A model generated the notes under the pieces. That model was not told the DNA's origin. It was given only the letters and a program-made list of their open reading frames with translations, and did not search any database. The position numbers and the translations under genes are program-made. From Lachnospiraceae bacterium (GTDB lineage Bacteria; Bacillota; Clostridia; Lachnospirales; Lachnospiraceae), in the NCBI GenBank assembly GCA_014804675.1, contig JAAUZH010000028.1:1-60077 (forward strand): DNA of 60,077 nt, given 5' to 3'. Shown here piece by piece: positions 1 through 7,654 of this stretch; the stretch's first letter is position 1; each line of letters starts with the position of its first letter.

Positions 1-437
1 AATCTGCTCCTTTGCTACTGGCATAAAAACACTCCTTTTCGATAAGAATTTGCATATCCTAATTCTTACCAAAAAGGAGCCATTTATTTCCAAAAACACA
101 AACTTATTTACACTACCTAAATCGGAGGCGTGCATTCCTGCTTTATGGGATAAACTGTATGAAATCATTGCTACATATGAGCCAATTAGCGAGGAAACAT
201 TTTAGGCGAATCAAACTGACGACGAGATACTTTTTACCCAAGCGGCACGGTCGGCGAATACAGCTACAAAATCAGCAGCACAGTTCATAGCGATGTACTT
301 CTTTTCATTTCTTCGCAAATTTCTTCAGTCTTAGATTTCGCGCAGAAACTACCCTATCCGTTACAACATCAAACACCAACCTTCCATCATGGTAGTTCGC
401 CTTATATTCAATAAAAAATATGTTTTATTGACAAGTC
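1..437. other. No intact gene; decayed sequence
   Basis: No open frame in this stretch has both a plausible start with a ribosome site and a recognisable product. Short coding-like runs exist on the plus strand (for example around 120-205) but they are closed by stops. It probably belongs to the same degraded accessory region as the pseudogenes to its right. Apart from the inverted repeat at 32-79 I see no named feature. Confidence 0.5.
32..79. repeat. Imperfect inverted repeat, 19-base arms
   Basis: Arms 32-50 and 61-79 are complementary at 17 of 19 positions with a 10-base spacer. It could be a transcription terminator of a gene to the left of the window or the end of a lost mobile element. 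Neither T-tract is convincing, so the role is open. Confidence 0.6.
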
Positions 438-651
438 TCATTTTTCATCTGCCAGATAATGAATCAACTGGTCAACTGCCTCAAAATCCCCTTTAGGGTA
501 ATAAATCGCTTTTATTTCCCCTTTTTCCTTTTTTATCATAATATTTTTATATTGTTTCGTTGCAAGTATAAGAGCAGATATTTCTTCTCCCGACCCATGC
601 AACTTTAGAAGCCGCCTCAAGTAGTGTATCGTAATTAGTTGTGACTATCAT
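438..651 (-). pseudogene. SIR2-like domain remnant (frameshifted)
   Basis: Two signatures typical of SIR2-like (PF13289-type) proteins lie in adjacent but different minus-strand frames: IVTTNYDTLLEAA near 610-651, and LLKLHGS followed by about 50 residues ending at the stop at 438. In intact relatives these motifs lie tens of residues apart in one frame, so a deletion plus frameshift is inferred. A further in-register piece, LPPYDFHA, lies just upstream in a third frame. SIR2-like proteins often act as NAD-consuming effectors in antiphage systems; this copy cannot make one. The assignment rests on short motifs only. Confidence 0.4.
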
Positions 652-826
652 AGGAGAGCATGAAAATCATATGGCGGCAAGGACTTTAGCATCACTAAAA
701 AGGTTCTTCCATAAGCTGACTTAATTCTTCTATACCACTATTTCTAATCATTACAGCAACACTCGGATGTTCTTCATCACCCAGAAACTGTCATTGAAGC
801 AAAATTTTCTCTAAAAATCTCTAATT

Positions 827-1372
827 TCAAACGTACTCTTCAATGATTACCTTCGTTGCCACAAAATTGTCGCCCTCAAAATATCCCTCAAGTTCCACGA
901 GCATGCCCTCTTCCAAATCTGAAAGAACAGCTTCCTTCATGTCAATGTCGCTGCCTCCGCCCTGAATAATCCAGTGTTCCGCCTTTGTTTCTTGCGTAAA
1001 CTTCACTGGGATTTTCTTTGCATCCTTCTCATCCAGCATTGTGATTGCTCCGTCTTCATCCATGATCGTGGTCTTGGCCAGAATCATACCATCTGCCTGC
1101 GGGCTCTGTACCTTTCCACCAAGATACTCCGTCCCCTGTCCTGCAACATCTGCCTCTTCGTCATTATGTTCTCCCTTCCCTGCGTCTTCCACCTGGTTGT
1201 CCTCCTGCTCTTCATCCTCCATATTTTCCAACGGATTCGCAATCTTTCCATCCTCCATAGACATTTTCCCCACTTCTGTCTGCGAGTCATCCACCGTCGT
1301 CGCACATCCTGCCATCATCATTCCCATACACAATATGATACCTACCGCTGCTATTGCTTTCCTTTTTTTCAT
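827..1372 (-). CDS. Putative lipoprotein of unknown function
   Basis: The 181-residue protein begins with a lysine-rich n-region, a hydrophobic stretch and the lipobox MAGC (Cys23), so it should be lipid-anchored on the outer face of the membrane. Residues about 30-80 form an acidic, Glu/Asp/Gln-rich linker typical of surface lipoproteins. The C-terminal 90 residues look like a compact beta-rich domain and end with a short segment reading LVELEGYFEGDN, reminiscent of small OB-like lipoprotein domains. The start is supported by AAGGGAAGA just before ATG. It is the only intact gene in the first 3.4 kb, flanked on both sides by pseudogenes. Family not recognised. Confidence 0.75.
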   Translation of the reverse strand: MKKRKAIAAVGIILCMGMMMAGCATTVDDSQTEVGKMSMEDGKIANPLENMEDEEQEDNQVEDAGKGEHNDEEADVAGQGTEYLGGKVQSPQADGMILAKTTIMDEDGAITMLDEKDAKKIPVKFTQETKAEHWIIQGGGSDIDMKEAVLSDLEEGMLVELEGYFEGDNFVATKVIIEEYV

Positions 1373-1822
1373 TCTTCCCTTATCCTTTCTGTTTTTATTT
1401 TTATCAAGGATAATTATAGCAGACGCACCTCTAAGTTTTCTCTAAAAAATGGCAATATTTATCCGGCCTAGAAAGAACATCTAAAGTAATTGGATTTGAA
1501 TTGACACAATGTTGTGGCATTAGTTTGAAATAGATGATGTGAAGGTATACCATGATATTTTTCAATAAAAGTTTTTACTAAATTCATAATATTTTTAGTG
1601 TAAATACATTGCTGTTCATCTTATAGAAAACTACTATCATGTTCCTATAATTTATACCGCCACTGCGTCACGGGGCGGATGCCCAACAAGGCCACACATA
1701 GTCGATACGGGGAAATAGGAACCGCCACTCTAAAAGTGTGCATGTGCTATCCGTTAGTAGTCTTTTACTACTAAGAAATTATCCCAAAACATTTGCCTTT
1801 ATCCCGATTTCTACAATATGCC
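1373..1822. other. Intergenic stretch with a short GC-rich island
   Basis: No gene is recognised. Bases about 1656-1735 are clearly more GC-rich than the AT-rich flanks and are bracketed by two direct copies of ACCGCCACT (1656-1664 and 1721-1729). This island may be a leftover of the mobile element whose integrase remnant lies at 2785-3086, for example part of its transfer region, but nothing proves that. Confidence 0.4.
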
Positions 1823-2710
1823 TTAGTAGTCTAAACCGTAGTAATTCCAAGGCTTTCCGGCAATATTATGCCCCAGTCTGTGAAGGTCTGTATAAGACTG
1901 GAATGCTCTGGCCACTTCAAAAAGCACACAATGAATCTTTTCTCTCTCTGGTGGATTTCCATGAGCAATTCCATTCCTAAAATCTGCAAATATTTTCCCT
2001 GCCTCATTTTCACTTGGGAATGCCACACCATTAGCGGAACTCATCCTATCTATAACAGGTTTCACTAAATCCATGTGCATATTTAATGCGTTCTTGTATT
2101 TTTCTCCCAAGCTATAATCTATTTTTGACAAAGCATCAACTATTTTTACATAGTAGCTTTGGTATAATTTAGCTTTCGTTTTTGACATACTCTCAAAACT
2201 TTTTTCAATCTTGAATTTACATCACCATAAAAGCATTTTTCAAATTCATCATGCGATATTCTATCTTCCGCTGCTAAAGCAAACAACATATCCATCTTAT
2301 CTGCGGATTCTTGAAACAATCCTTGTATATATGCAAATTTTTCATTTTCATCTTTTTTACTTGGATATAGTCTCGCATACTCACTTTCCAAACTTAATGC
2401 ACATGATAAAAATTTTTCATAGGTAAGCTGTGAATTCTCTTTTCCATTTCTTGGTATATAAATTATCATAAATTTTTTGGGAACGCCTTTGAGCCACACG
2501 CTTAAATAAATTACCAAAGTTTTTACCGCAGTCATCAATAATAATCGAATTTCTTTCTGTATTATTGTAATCTCCAAAATCCTCTGAGTTAACTATTACT
2601 TTTGCAACTGTAGCATATTTCCCCTCAATTTTTCTTTGGATGTATATTTTATCAAAAACGATATTTCTCCTACTTGAAAAAAGCGCTGAGTATGTATCAC
2701 AGGGCATCAA
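1823..2710 (-). pseudogene. HEPN-domain protein, ApeA-like, frameshifted
   Basis: Three overlapping minus-strand frames read as one protein interrupted by two compensating frameshifts, one near 2490 and one near 2195. The first and third pieces share a frame; the middle one is shifted. The C-terminal piece contains FRNGIAHGNP, which carries the RX4-6H motif of HEPN nucleases (Arg and His around RNGIAH). The helical middle piece and the beta-rich N-terminal piece fit the layout of ApeA-like HEPN proteins known from antiphage screens. With two shifts no full-length product is expected unless recoding occurs. Its neighbours are an integrase remnant and a SIR2-like remnant, which suggests a decayed defence cargo. 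Family assignment is by motif and architecture only. Confidence 0.55.
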
Positions 2711-2784
2711 GTGTCACCTATGGCACGTTCTTCCTTTTAATCTTTATGTGCCCTGTGTGCTCCATATATATCCCTCTTTCATAG

Positions 2785-3086
2785 CTAATAGTACCTACAC
2801 TTTAGTGTCTTGGGATTCATATCCGACTTTGCCATGTTGCTGCAGTAGATATGGCGCAAATGTGGGGAGTGATATTCGGTATCTGTATTCTGTAAATATC
2901 GTTGTATCGTTTGACCATGTGGTTGAAGCGGTGTTCCCAATGCATTGCTACTTCCGGGTAGCCGTTCTTATCAGAAAAAAGGAATCCGGTATATCAGTCT
3001 ACTATTCTCTCGCATTTTGGCTCTTCCCTGTCCTCGATGATTATCCTGAAACACTGTGCCACGTCCTCCATCATGGGCAGCAATAG
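2785..3086 (-). pseudogene. Tyrosine integrase remnant, Tn916/Tn1549 type
   Basis: Reading the minus strand from about 3080 gives LPMMEDVAQCFRIIIEDR, then an in-frame stop, then GFLFSDKNGYPEVAMHWE and PNITPHIC. A one-base deletion near 2853 then shifts into CRHIYCSNMAKSDMNPKTL. This order matches the C-terminal catalytic domain of conjugative-transposon integrases, including the HxxR-type box (TPHxCRHxxCSNMA). The last part with the catalytic tyrosine is not readable. At least one stop and one frameshift make it non-functional. It marks the former presence of a conjugative or mobilisable transposon here. Confidence 0.8.
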
Positions 3087-3398
3087 AAAGATTCCGGCTC
3101 CCCGTTGGGGCTAATGCGATGGAAACCTGGAAATCATGCCCGCCTGTGGCTTATCTGTACAATCTTTTTTGGCATTCCATAAAACCATTCTGCACTAGGC
3201 AACTATCTACCTTGCGCTTTCCGCCAAAAGCGCCTCCACGCTTTCTTTCCGCTCAAACAACACGCATCCACCAGAGCAGCGAGTGTCGCCCTGTCCGTTC
3301 CTTTCACAATCCTCTCAACGCCACCGGTCAGGTATTTACCGAGATAAAATTCCTTATTTTCTATAATACCGCCTTCCACAACACTGCCGTTTCATCGT
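3087..3398. other. Gene-free remnant region
   Basis: The plus-strand frame open through this stretch has no ribosome site and a composition (many Pro, Phe, Ser) typical of a shadow frame. It is probably further debris of the integrase-bearing element. I see no recognisable motif. Confidence 0.45.
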
Positions 3399-4574
3399 TT
3401 ATCGAATCATGATTTTGCGTACTGCATCAATGCCTATTTTATAGGGCAGGGGTCTGAGGTCGTGATCAGCCTCCTTTAGTTTCTCACGAATATTGATATG
3501 CTGCGGGCAATGTTTTTCACACTGACCACAGCCAACGCACTGCGATGCAAAACCGGGTTCCTTGCGCATTCCCATGTTCTGGGCAAACTCGAAGCGGGCT
3601 GAGGACTTTTTCTCCATATACATCAGATTGTAATAATAGAAATTGCCTGGAATATCCACGCCTTTGGGACAGGGCATACAATATCGGCAGCCCGTGCAGC
3701 CCACCTTTTCCCGTTCACGAATGATCTGCTTGATTCGCTCAACAATCTCCATATCCTCTTTTGTAAAATGTCCCGGCTCGGCCTCTGATGCGATACGGAT
3801 ATTCTCATTCACCATATTCTCAGAATTCATACCGGAAAGCACACAGGTGACTTCCTGCTGATTCCACAGCCAGCGCAGCCCCAGTTCAGCGGGCGTATAG
3901 CCCTTGCTGTCAGAGGCAAGCTCCTCCTTTGCTTTATCTGGAAGATTGACCAATTTACCACCGCGAAGGGGTTCCATAATAATAACCGGAATCCCTTTCT
4001 CCGCCGCTGCCTGAAGACCTCTCTTTCCTGCCTGGGTATGCTCATCCAGATAGTTATACTGTATCTGACAGAAGTCCCAGTCGTAAGCATTCAGAATTCT
4101 CAGGAACATTTCTGTATCACCGTGGTAAGAAAAACCGATGTTACGGATACGGCCTTCTGTTTTCTGCCGTTCAATCCAGTCCTCAATACCCAAAACCTTC
4201 AGATGCTCCCATTCCGCATAATCTGTAAACATATGCATCAGGTAGTAGTCAATATGGTCTGTGCGGAGACGGGAAAGCTCCTCGTTAAAGGTTTTATCAA
4301 TTGCCCCAGAGGAACGCATGATATACTGCGGAAGCTTGGTAGCAATATAGACCCTGTCACGGCACTTATTTTCATCCAGAATCCGGCCGAGGCATTCCTC
4401 ACTGCCGGGATATATATAAGCAGTATCAAAATAATTGACACCCTTTTCGATAGCAAGAAGGACTTCCTTCTCCGCTTTTTCGTAGTCAATGGCATTCCCT
4501 TTTCTGCTGAATCTCATGCAGCCATAACCCAGCTGAGAAATCTGATTACCGTATCGGTCAAGTCTGTATTTCAT
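3399..4574 (-). CDS. Aldo/keto reductase with C-terminal 2[4Fe-4S] ferredoxin domain
   Basis: The N-terminal 280 residues form an aldo/keto reductase barrel: the catalytic tetrad is visible as Asp50 and Tyr55 (DTAYIY), Lys80 (ATK) and His114 (LMH). The C-terminal 100 residues carry two ferredoxin-type cysteine sets, Cys293/296/299/302 and Cys346/349/352/356. This fused form is common in anaerobic Clostridia and is annotated as a ferredoxin-type oxidoreductase; the substrate is unknown. Its start is preceded by GGAGGGAGACAGGT. The start codon overlaps the stop of the small upstream fragment by four bases. Length (391 residues) is normal for the family. The gene seems intact within a decayed neighbourhood. 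Confidence 0.92.
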   Translation of the reverse strand: MKYRLDRYGNQISQLGYGCMRFSRKGNAIDYEKAEKEVLLAIEKGVNYFDTAYIYPGSEECLGRILDENKCRDRVYIATKLPQYIMRSSGAIDKTFNEELSRLRTDHIDYYLMHMFTDYAEWEHLKVLGIEDWIERQKTEGRIRNIGFSYHGDTEMFLRILNAYDWDFCQIQYNYLDEHTQAGKRGLQAAAEKGIPVIIMEPLRGGKLVNLPDKAKEELASDSKGYTPAELGLRWLWNQQEVTCVLSGMNSENMVNENIRIASEAEPGHFTKEDMEIVERIKQIIREREKVGCTGCRYCMPCPKGVDIPGNFYYYNLMYMEKKSSARFEFAQNMGMRKEPGFASQCVGCGQCEKHCPQHINIREKLKEADHDLRPLPYKIGIDAVRKIMIR

Positions 4575-4783
4575 ACCTGTCTCCCTCCTTCATAAGCTAC
4601 GCGGACGGCTTCAGAAACCGTCCCACACAGCCGTGTCCCTTCTTTTACTACGGCTGACGCCCCCACAATCTCCTGCATCCGTTTTGCGGTTTCACCGATG
4701 CAAACCGTACCAATCCCAATAGATTGTGCATATAGCACGAACCTCTCAAAAGAATATCCAAAAGCCTCCTCCATATGCGGCAT
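4571..4783 (-). pseudogene. Nitroreductase fragment, possibly chimeric
   Basis: The first 30 residues (FGYSFERFVLYAQSIGIGTV) match the helix and strand seen near the middle of TM1586-type nitroreductases. The remaining 40 residues do not continue that fold; they resemble a segment of a Mur-ligase-like domain (IGETAKR ... EAVRVAYE) but the match is weak. A full nitroreductase has about 220-250 residues, so this is an N- and C-truncated relic or an accidental fusion. It ends in ATGA overlap with the aldo/keto reductase, so it could still be translated and coupled. Confidence 0.45.
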
Positions 4784-5043
4784 ACCAGTTCTGTAATGTT
4801 TTCCATTATCTTCCCTCAGTCATAGTTATTTTTATTGTTCTTAATTATTTCTTTACAACGGATTTCTTATCTACTAAAATTATACGCAAGAAAAAAGCAC
4901 ACGTCAATTACAGAAAAAAAGATGAGTACAATCGGCGGAAAATGAAAATTTCTAATATTGTGTTCATTGAGTGTATAGTGGATAAGGAAGGTGGGATGCC
5001 ATATCAATATGTACTAATGCAGCCCTATATATAGTGGTGGCTC

Positions 5044-5625
5044 TCAAGCTAATAATACAGTAGATTTTAGTGTTCCCAAATGCGCCGGTGCATGGCTGTC
5101 GGTGCCAATCGTAACAATGCTGCCACCCAAGTCTTTATATAGTCCTAATAACTCCGCAGACGGCATGGAATCCATCAAGCCATAGCGGTGTGAAGAAGTG
5201 TTCACCTCGATACCCTTACCATCCGCAATAACGATTTTTAATATCTCGGCAATCGTGGATTTGACCTTATCAAACGGATACAAAAAGTCAAAGGAATAGA
5301 GGCGGAATAATGCCTCGAATTGCGGGATTGTGTGAGTCTGCACACCGAACTCCATCCCCATTTTTATAGTGATTTTATCACCGTACAGACGCTGCATCTG
5401 TTCAATCTGCGCCACATAGCGTGGATAGTCTACATTAGCCAGAGGTTCGCCGTGTCGATAAAGAATTTCCTTCCCGCTGCCCCAATCAGCTTTTACGCCG
5501 TAATCCACATAATCTGTGATACAGATCTCATCCAAACCAAGACGGATTGCATCTTTGATTACATCTTCCATTGGGTAGACAGAATCATCGCTATATTCTG
5601 TATGTACGTGATAATCTACGAGCAT
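5044..5625 (-). CDS. PHP-family histidinol-phosphatase-like protein with internal deletion
   Basis: The N-terminus has the PHP metal motif DYHVHTEYSDDS, then ITDY and GMEFGVQ, as in HisJ-type histidinol phosphatases (usually about 260-270 residues). The start at 5625 has AAGGAGG seven bases upstream and gives 193 residues. At the middle the sequence jumps from SFDF directly to LYPFDKVK. In the family about 50 residues lie between these points, including metal-ligand histidines and the GHxDL segment. The C-terminus (TDSHAPAHLGTL) also stops short of the usual 30-40 residues. The frame is open, so the deletion is in frame, but a normal trinuclear metal site cannot be complete. Probably a recently inactivated gene. 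Confidence 0.7.
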   Translation of the reverse strand: MLVDYHVHTEYSDDSVYPMEDVIKDAIRLGLDEICITDYVDYGVKADWGSGKEILYRHGEPLANVDYPRYVAQIEQMQRLYGDKITIKMGMEFGVQTHTIPQFEALFRLYSFDFLYPFDKVKSTIAEILKIVIADGKGIEVNTSSHRYGLMDSMPSAELLGLYKDLGGSIVTIGTDSHAPAHLGTLKSTVLLA

Positions 5626-5921
5626 AACAAAACCTCCTTGCATTTGTTTCAATATAATAATTCTGTGCTATTTGGAGTATTTCTATCAGAAATCTACCAA
5701 ATTATAGAACAATCCTGCGAGGTCTTTGTATTTCTTGCCCCTGATATTCACTGGCAGCAGGTTATTTTAGAACAGATTTATTATATGGATCAAAGCAAAG
5801 GTCAAAAGGCAGCGCCGTTGAAAGTACAATCCTCATTTTCTGCTATATGGCCGGCTTTATCCAGAAAAACTACACACGCAGAATTTCACTAAAAGTCCGG
5901 CTGAATTTAAAAAAACAAATA

Positions 5922-6584
5922 TTATTTCTTAGCAAGTTCATAACTTGTCCCGATTCTTTGGAAGAGTTCTTCATCCGGAATGCTTCCATCTAAAATAATC
6001 GTGTACCAGCGCTTTTTGTTCATATGCCATCCGGGATAGTAATGCTCCCTCAACACCAAATCCTCCATTAGTTCTGGTTGCAGACGCAAATCTATGATTT
6101 CTACAAACTCTGCAGAGGCAAAGCCCAGACGGTTTTTTTGAACGGACAGGATGGCACCATACCATTTTTTATTGTCTTTCCTACGCCAGACAGCATTATC
6201 CGGAAACTTTTCCCACAGAAATTCCAGTTCATCCCCATAAGTTTTTCTGACATATTCAATAATCTTCTGTGCCTGTTCTGTCTTGAAAACAGCCGTCTCA
6301 AAGCAGGCAACTATAATATCATTTAGCACACTTTCTATAGCCGTCCGGACTTCTCCTACAAATGTTCCAGAAGCGTTTGTCTTATAAAGCACATATTCTT
6401 CACCGTTTTCTTTTTCAATAACCGATGTATCAATTCTCCCGCTTTCCGTGATACTAACAATAAGAGAAAAATTCCCATTCATAATATCAGTTTCATAAAG
6501 CCAAATGCCATTTCCCATTCTAAAACCATACCCAGGCAGTTTATCGGGAATTAGTTTTTTCCTTTTGAACAAATCGTCAAACAC
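5922..6584 (-). CDS. MmcQ/YjbR family DNA-binding-like protein
   Basis: The C-terminal 110 residues carry the YjbR/MmcQ signature: FPDNAVWRRKDNKKWYGAIL, then a segment of the LRLQPE type and a HYYPGWHMNKKRWYTIIL block near the end. The fold resembles the double wing of DNA-binding domains, but the biochemical role in the family is not established. The N-terminal 100 residues form a second domain seen in longer clostridial YjbR proteins. Length 220 is as expected for that longer type. It stands alone between remnants, so context gives no further clue. Confidence 0.8.
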   Translation of the reverse strand: MFDDLFKRKKLIPDKLPGYGFRMGNGIWLYETDIMNGNFSLIVSITESGRIDTSVIEKENGEEYVLYKTNASGTFVGEVRTAIESVLNDIIVACFETAVFKTEQAQKIIEYVRKTYGDELEFLWEKFPDNAVWRRKDNKKWYGAILSVQKNRLGFASAEFVEIIDLRLQPELMEDLVLREHYYPGWHMNKKRWYTIILDGSIPDEELFQRIGTSYELAKK

Positions 6585-6725
6585 ATTCTTTCCTCACATT
6601 TCATACTCAAAATCTGACTTATTGGTTATCTCCGATCTTATCGTATCGAATGATACGTTTCTGAATACACCCCTCTGCAACACTCAGCGTAAGATGGATG
6701 TAGCCATCCTCGCTCCGATGGGTAA

Positions 6726-6872
6726 TCAGCGCAGTACAACAGCTTGCTTCTTTTTGATTTCCTCAAATCGCACCGGCTCCTGAACACATAGTTCGTAGAG
6801 CACCTGGTTCTTCCATTTTCCTTGCAGCATAACGAGCAAGGGCGCTAGCGGACAGTTTTCCGAAGGTGTCAT
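6726..6872 (-). pseudogene. HxlR-family regulator, truncated
   Basis: From the ATG at 6872 the protein reads CPLAPLLVMLQGKWKNQVLY and VRFEEIKKK, the start of the winged helix of HxlR regulators, which sense redox or electrophile stress in relatives. After EIKKK the frame runs into unrelated residues and a stop, so the recognition helix and wing are missing. Intact members have 100-130 residues. A palindrome lies just upstream at 6883-6899. Confidence 0.7.
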
Positions 6873-6882
6873 TCTTGTGTTA

Positions 6883-6899
6883 GGTATAAATACTATACC
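6883..6899. promoter_or_regulatory. Palindrome upstream of the HxlR remnant
   Basis: GGTATAAATACTATACC has 6-base perfect arms around a 5-base centre and lies 10 bases before the HxlR start. It has the size and position of an autoregulatory operator. With the regulator broken it may be a relic. Confidence 0.45.
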
Positions 6900-6928
6900 A
6901 AGTATCACGCCAGAATACAACCATCCTG

Positions 6929-7654
6929 CTAATTTGCCACAAGATTTTTCACAAACTCTGTTGCAGGATTTTGAAGCAGTTCCTCCGGTGCAGCAAACTG
7001 CTCGATTTTTCCCGCGTTCATTACCAGAACCTTTGTACCGAGCGAGAGTGCCTCATCAATATCATGGGTAATAAACAACACGGTGATCCCTGATTTTCGA
7101 TAAATTTCTTTCAGTTCTTTCTGTAGCTGTTTGCGTGTAATTTCATCTACTGCGCCAAAAGGTTCGTCCATAAGGAGTATCTCAGGAGAAGCCGCAAGCG
7201 CCCTGGCAATGCCAACCCGCTGCTGCTGGCCACCGGACAACTCCGCCGGATAGCGTGACTTAATTTCTTCATCAAGACCTACAATTTTCATCCACTTATC
7301 AACCGCAGCTACCGTCCGCTTTTTATCTCTTTTATTCAGCAGGTTTGGGACATAGGAGATATTCTGCTCCACTGTCATATGGGGAAATAGGACGCTGCCC
7401 TGGATGGAGTATCCAATATTCCGGCGCAGCATGACCTTGTTTTCATGCCGGATGTTATTCCCCATAACGAATACCTCACCGGTGGTCGGTTCGACAAGGC
7501 CGTTTACCATTTTAAGGAGCGTTGTTTTTCCGCAGCCGGAGGAACCGATCATGGTAACAAATTCGCCTTTTTCAATCTGAAGGTTCAGGTCATTCATGAT
7601 TTTCTTTTCTCCATAGGATTTGCAGATTTGCCTGAATTCGATTGCTATACTCAT
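6929..7654 (-). CDS. ABC importer ATPase, osmoprotectant/ergothioneine type
   Basis: A 241-residue ABC ATPase with Walker A GSSGCGKTT, signature LSGGQQQR, Walker B ILLMDEPFGAVD and the switch histidine THD. Sequence around GYSIQGSVLFPHMTV is typical of the OpuCA/ProV-like and EgtV-like subgroup (the glutamine of the Q-loop is in GYSIQ). It energises the fused permease/binding protein encoded immediately upstream; the genes overlap by four bases, so they are translationally coupled. It lacks the C-terminal CBS domains of OpuCA, which fits the shorter EgtV/OpuF-like arrangement. Confidence 0.9.
   Translation of the reverse strand: MSIAIEFRQICKSYGEKKIMNDLNLQIEKGEFVTMIGSSGCGKTTLLKMVNGLVEPTTGEVFVMGNNIRHENKVMLRRNIGYSIQGSVLFPHMTVEQNISYVPNLLNKRDKKRTVAAVDKWMKIVGLDEEIKSRYPAELSGGQQQRVGIARALAASPEILLMDEPFGAVDEITRKQLQKELKEIYRKSGITVLFITHDIDEALSLGTKVLVMNAGKIEQFAAPEELLQNPATEFVKNLVAN

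Noticed and set aside
974..1471. Plus-strand frames opposite the lipoprotein gene
   Set aside because: Antisense shadows rich in Cys, Phe and His, without ribosome sites.
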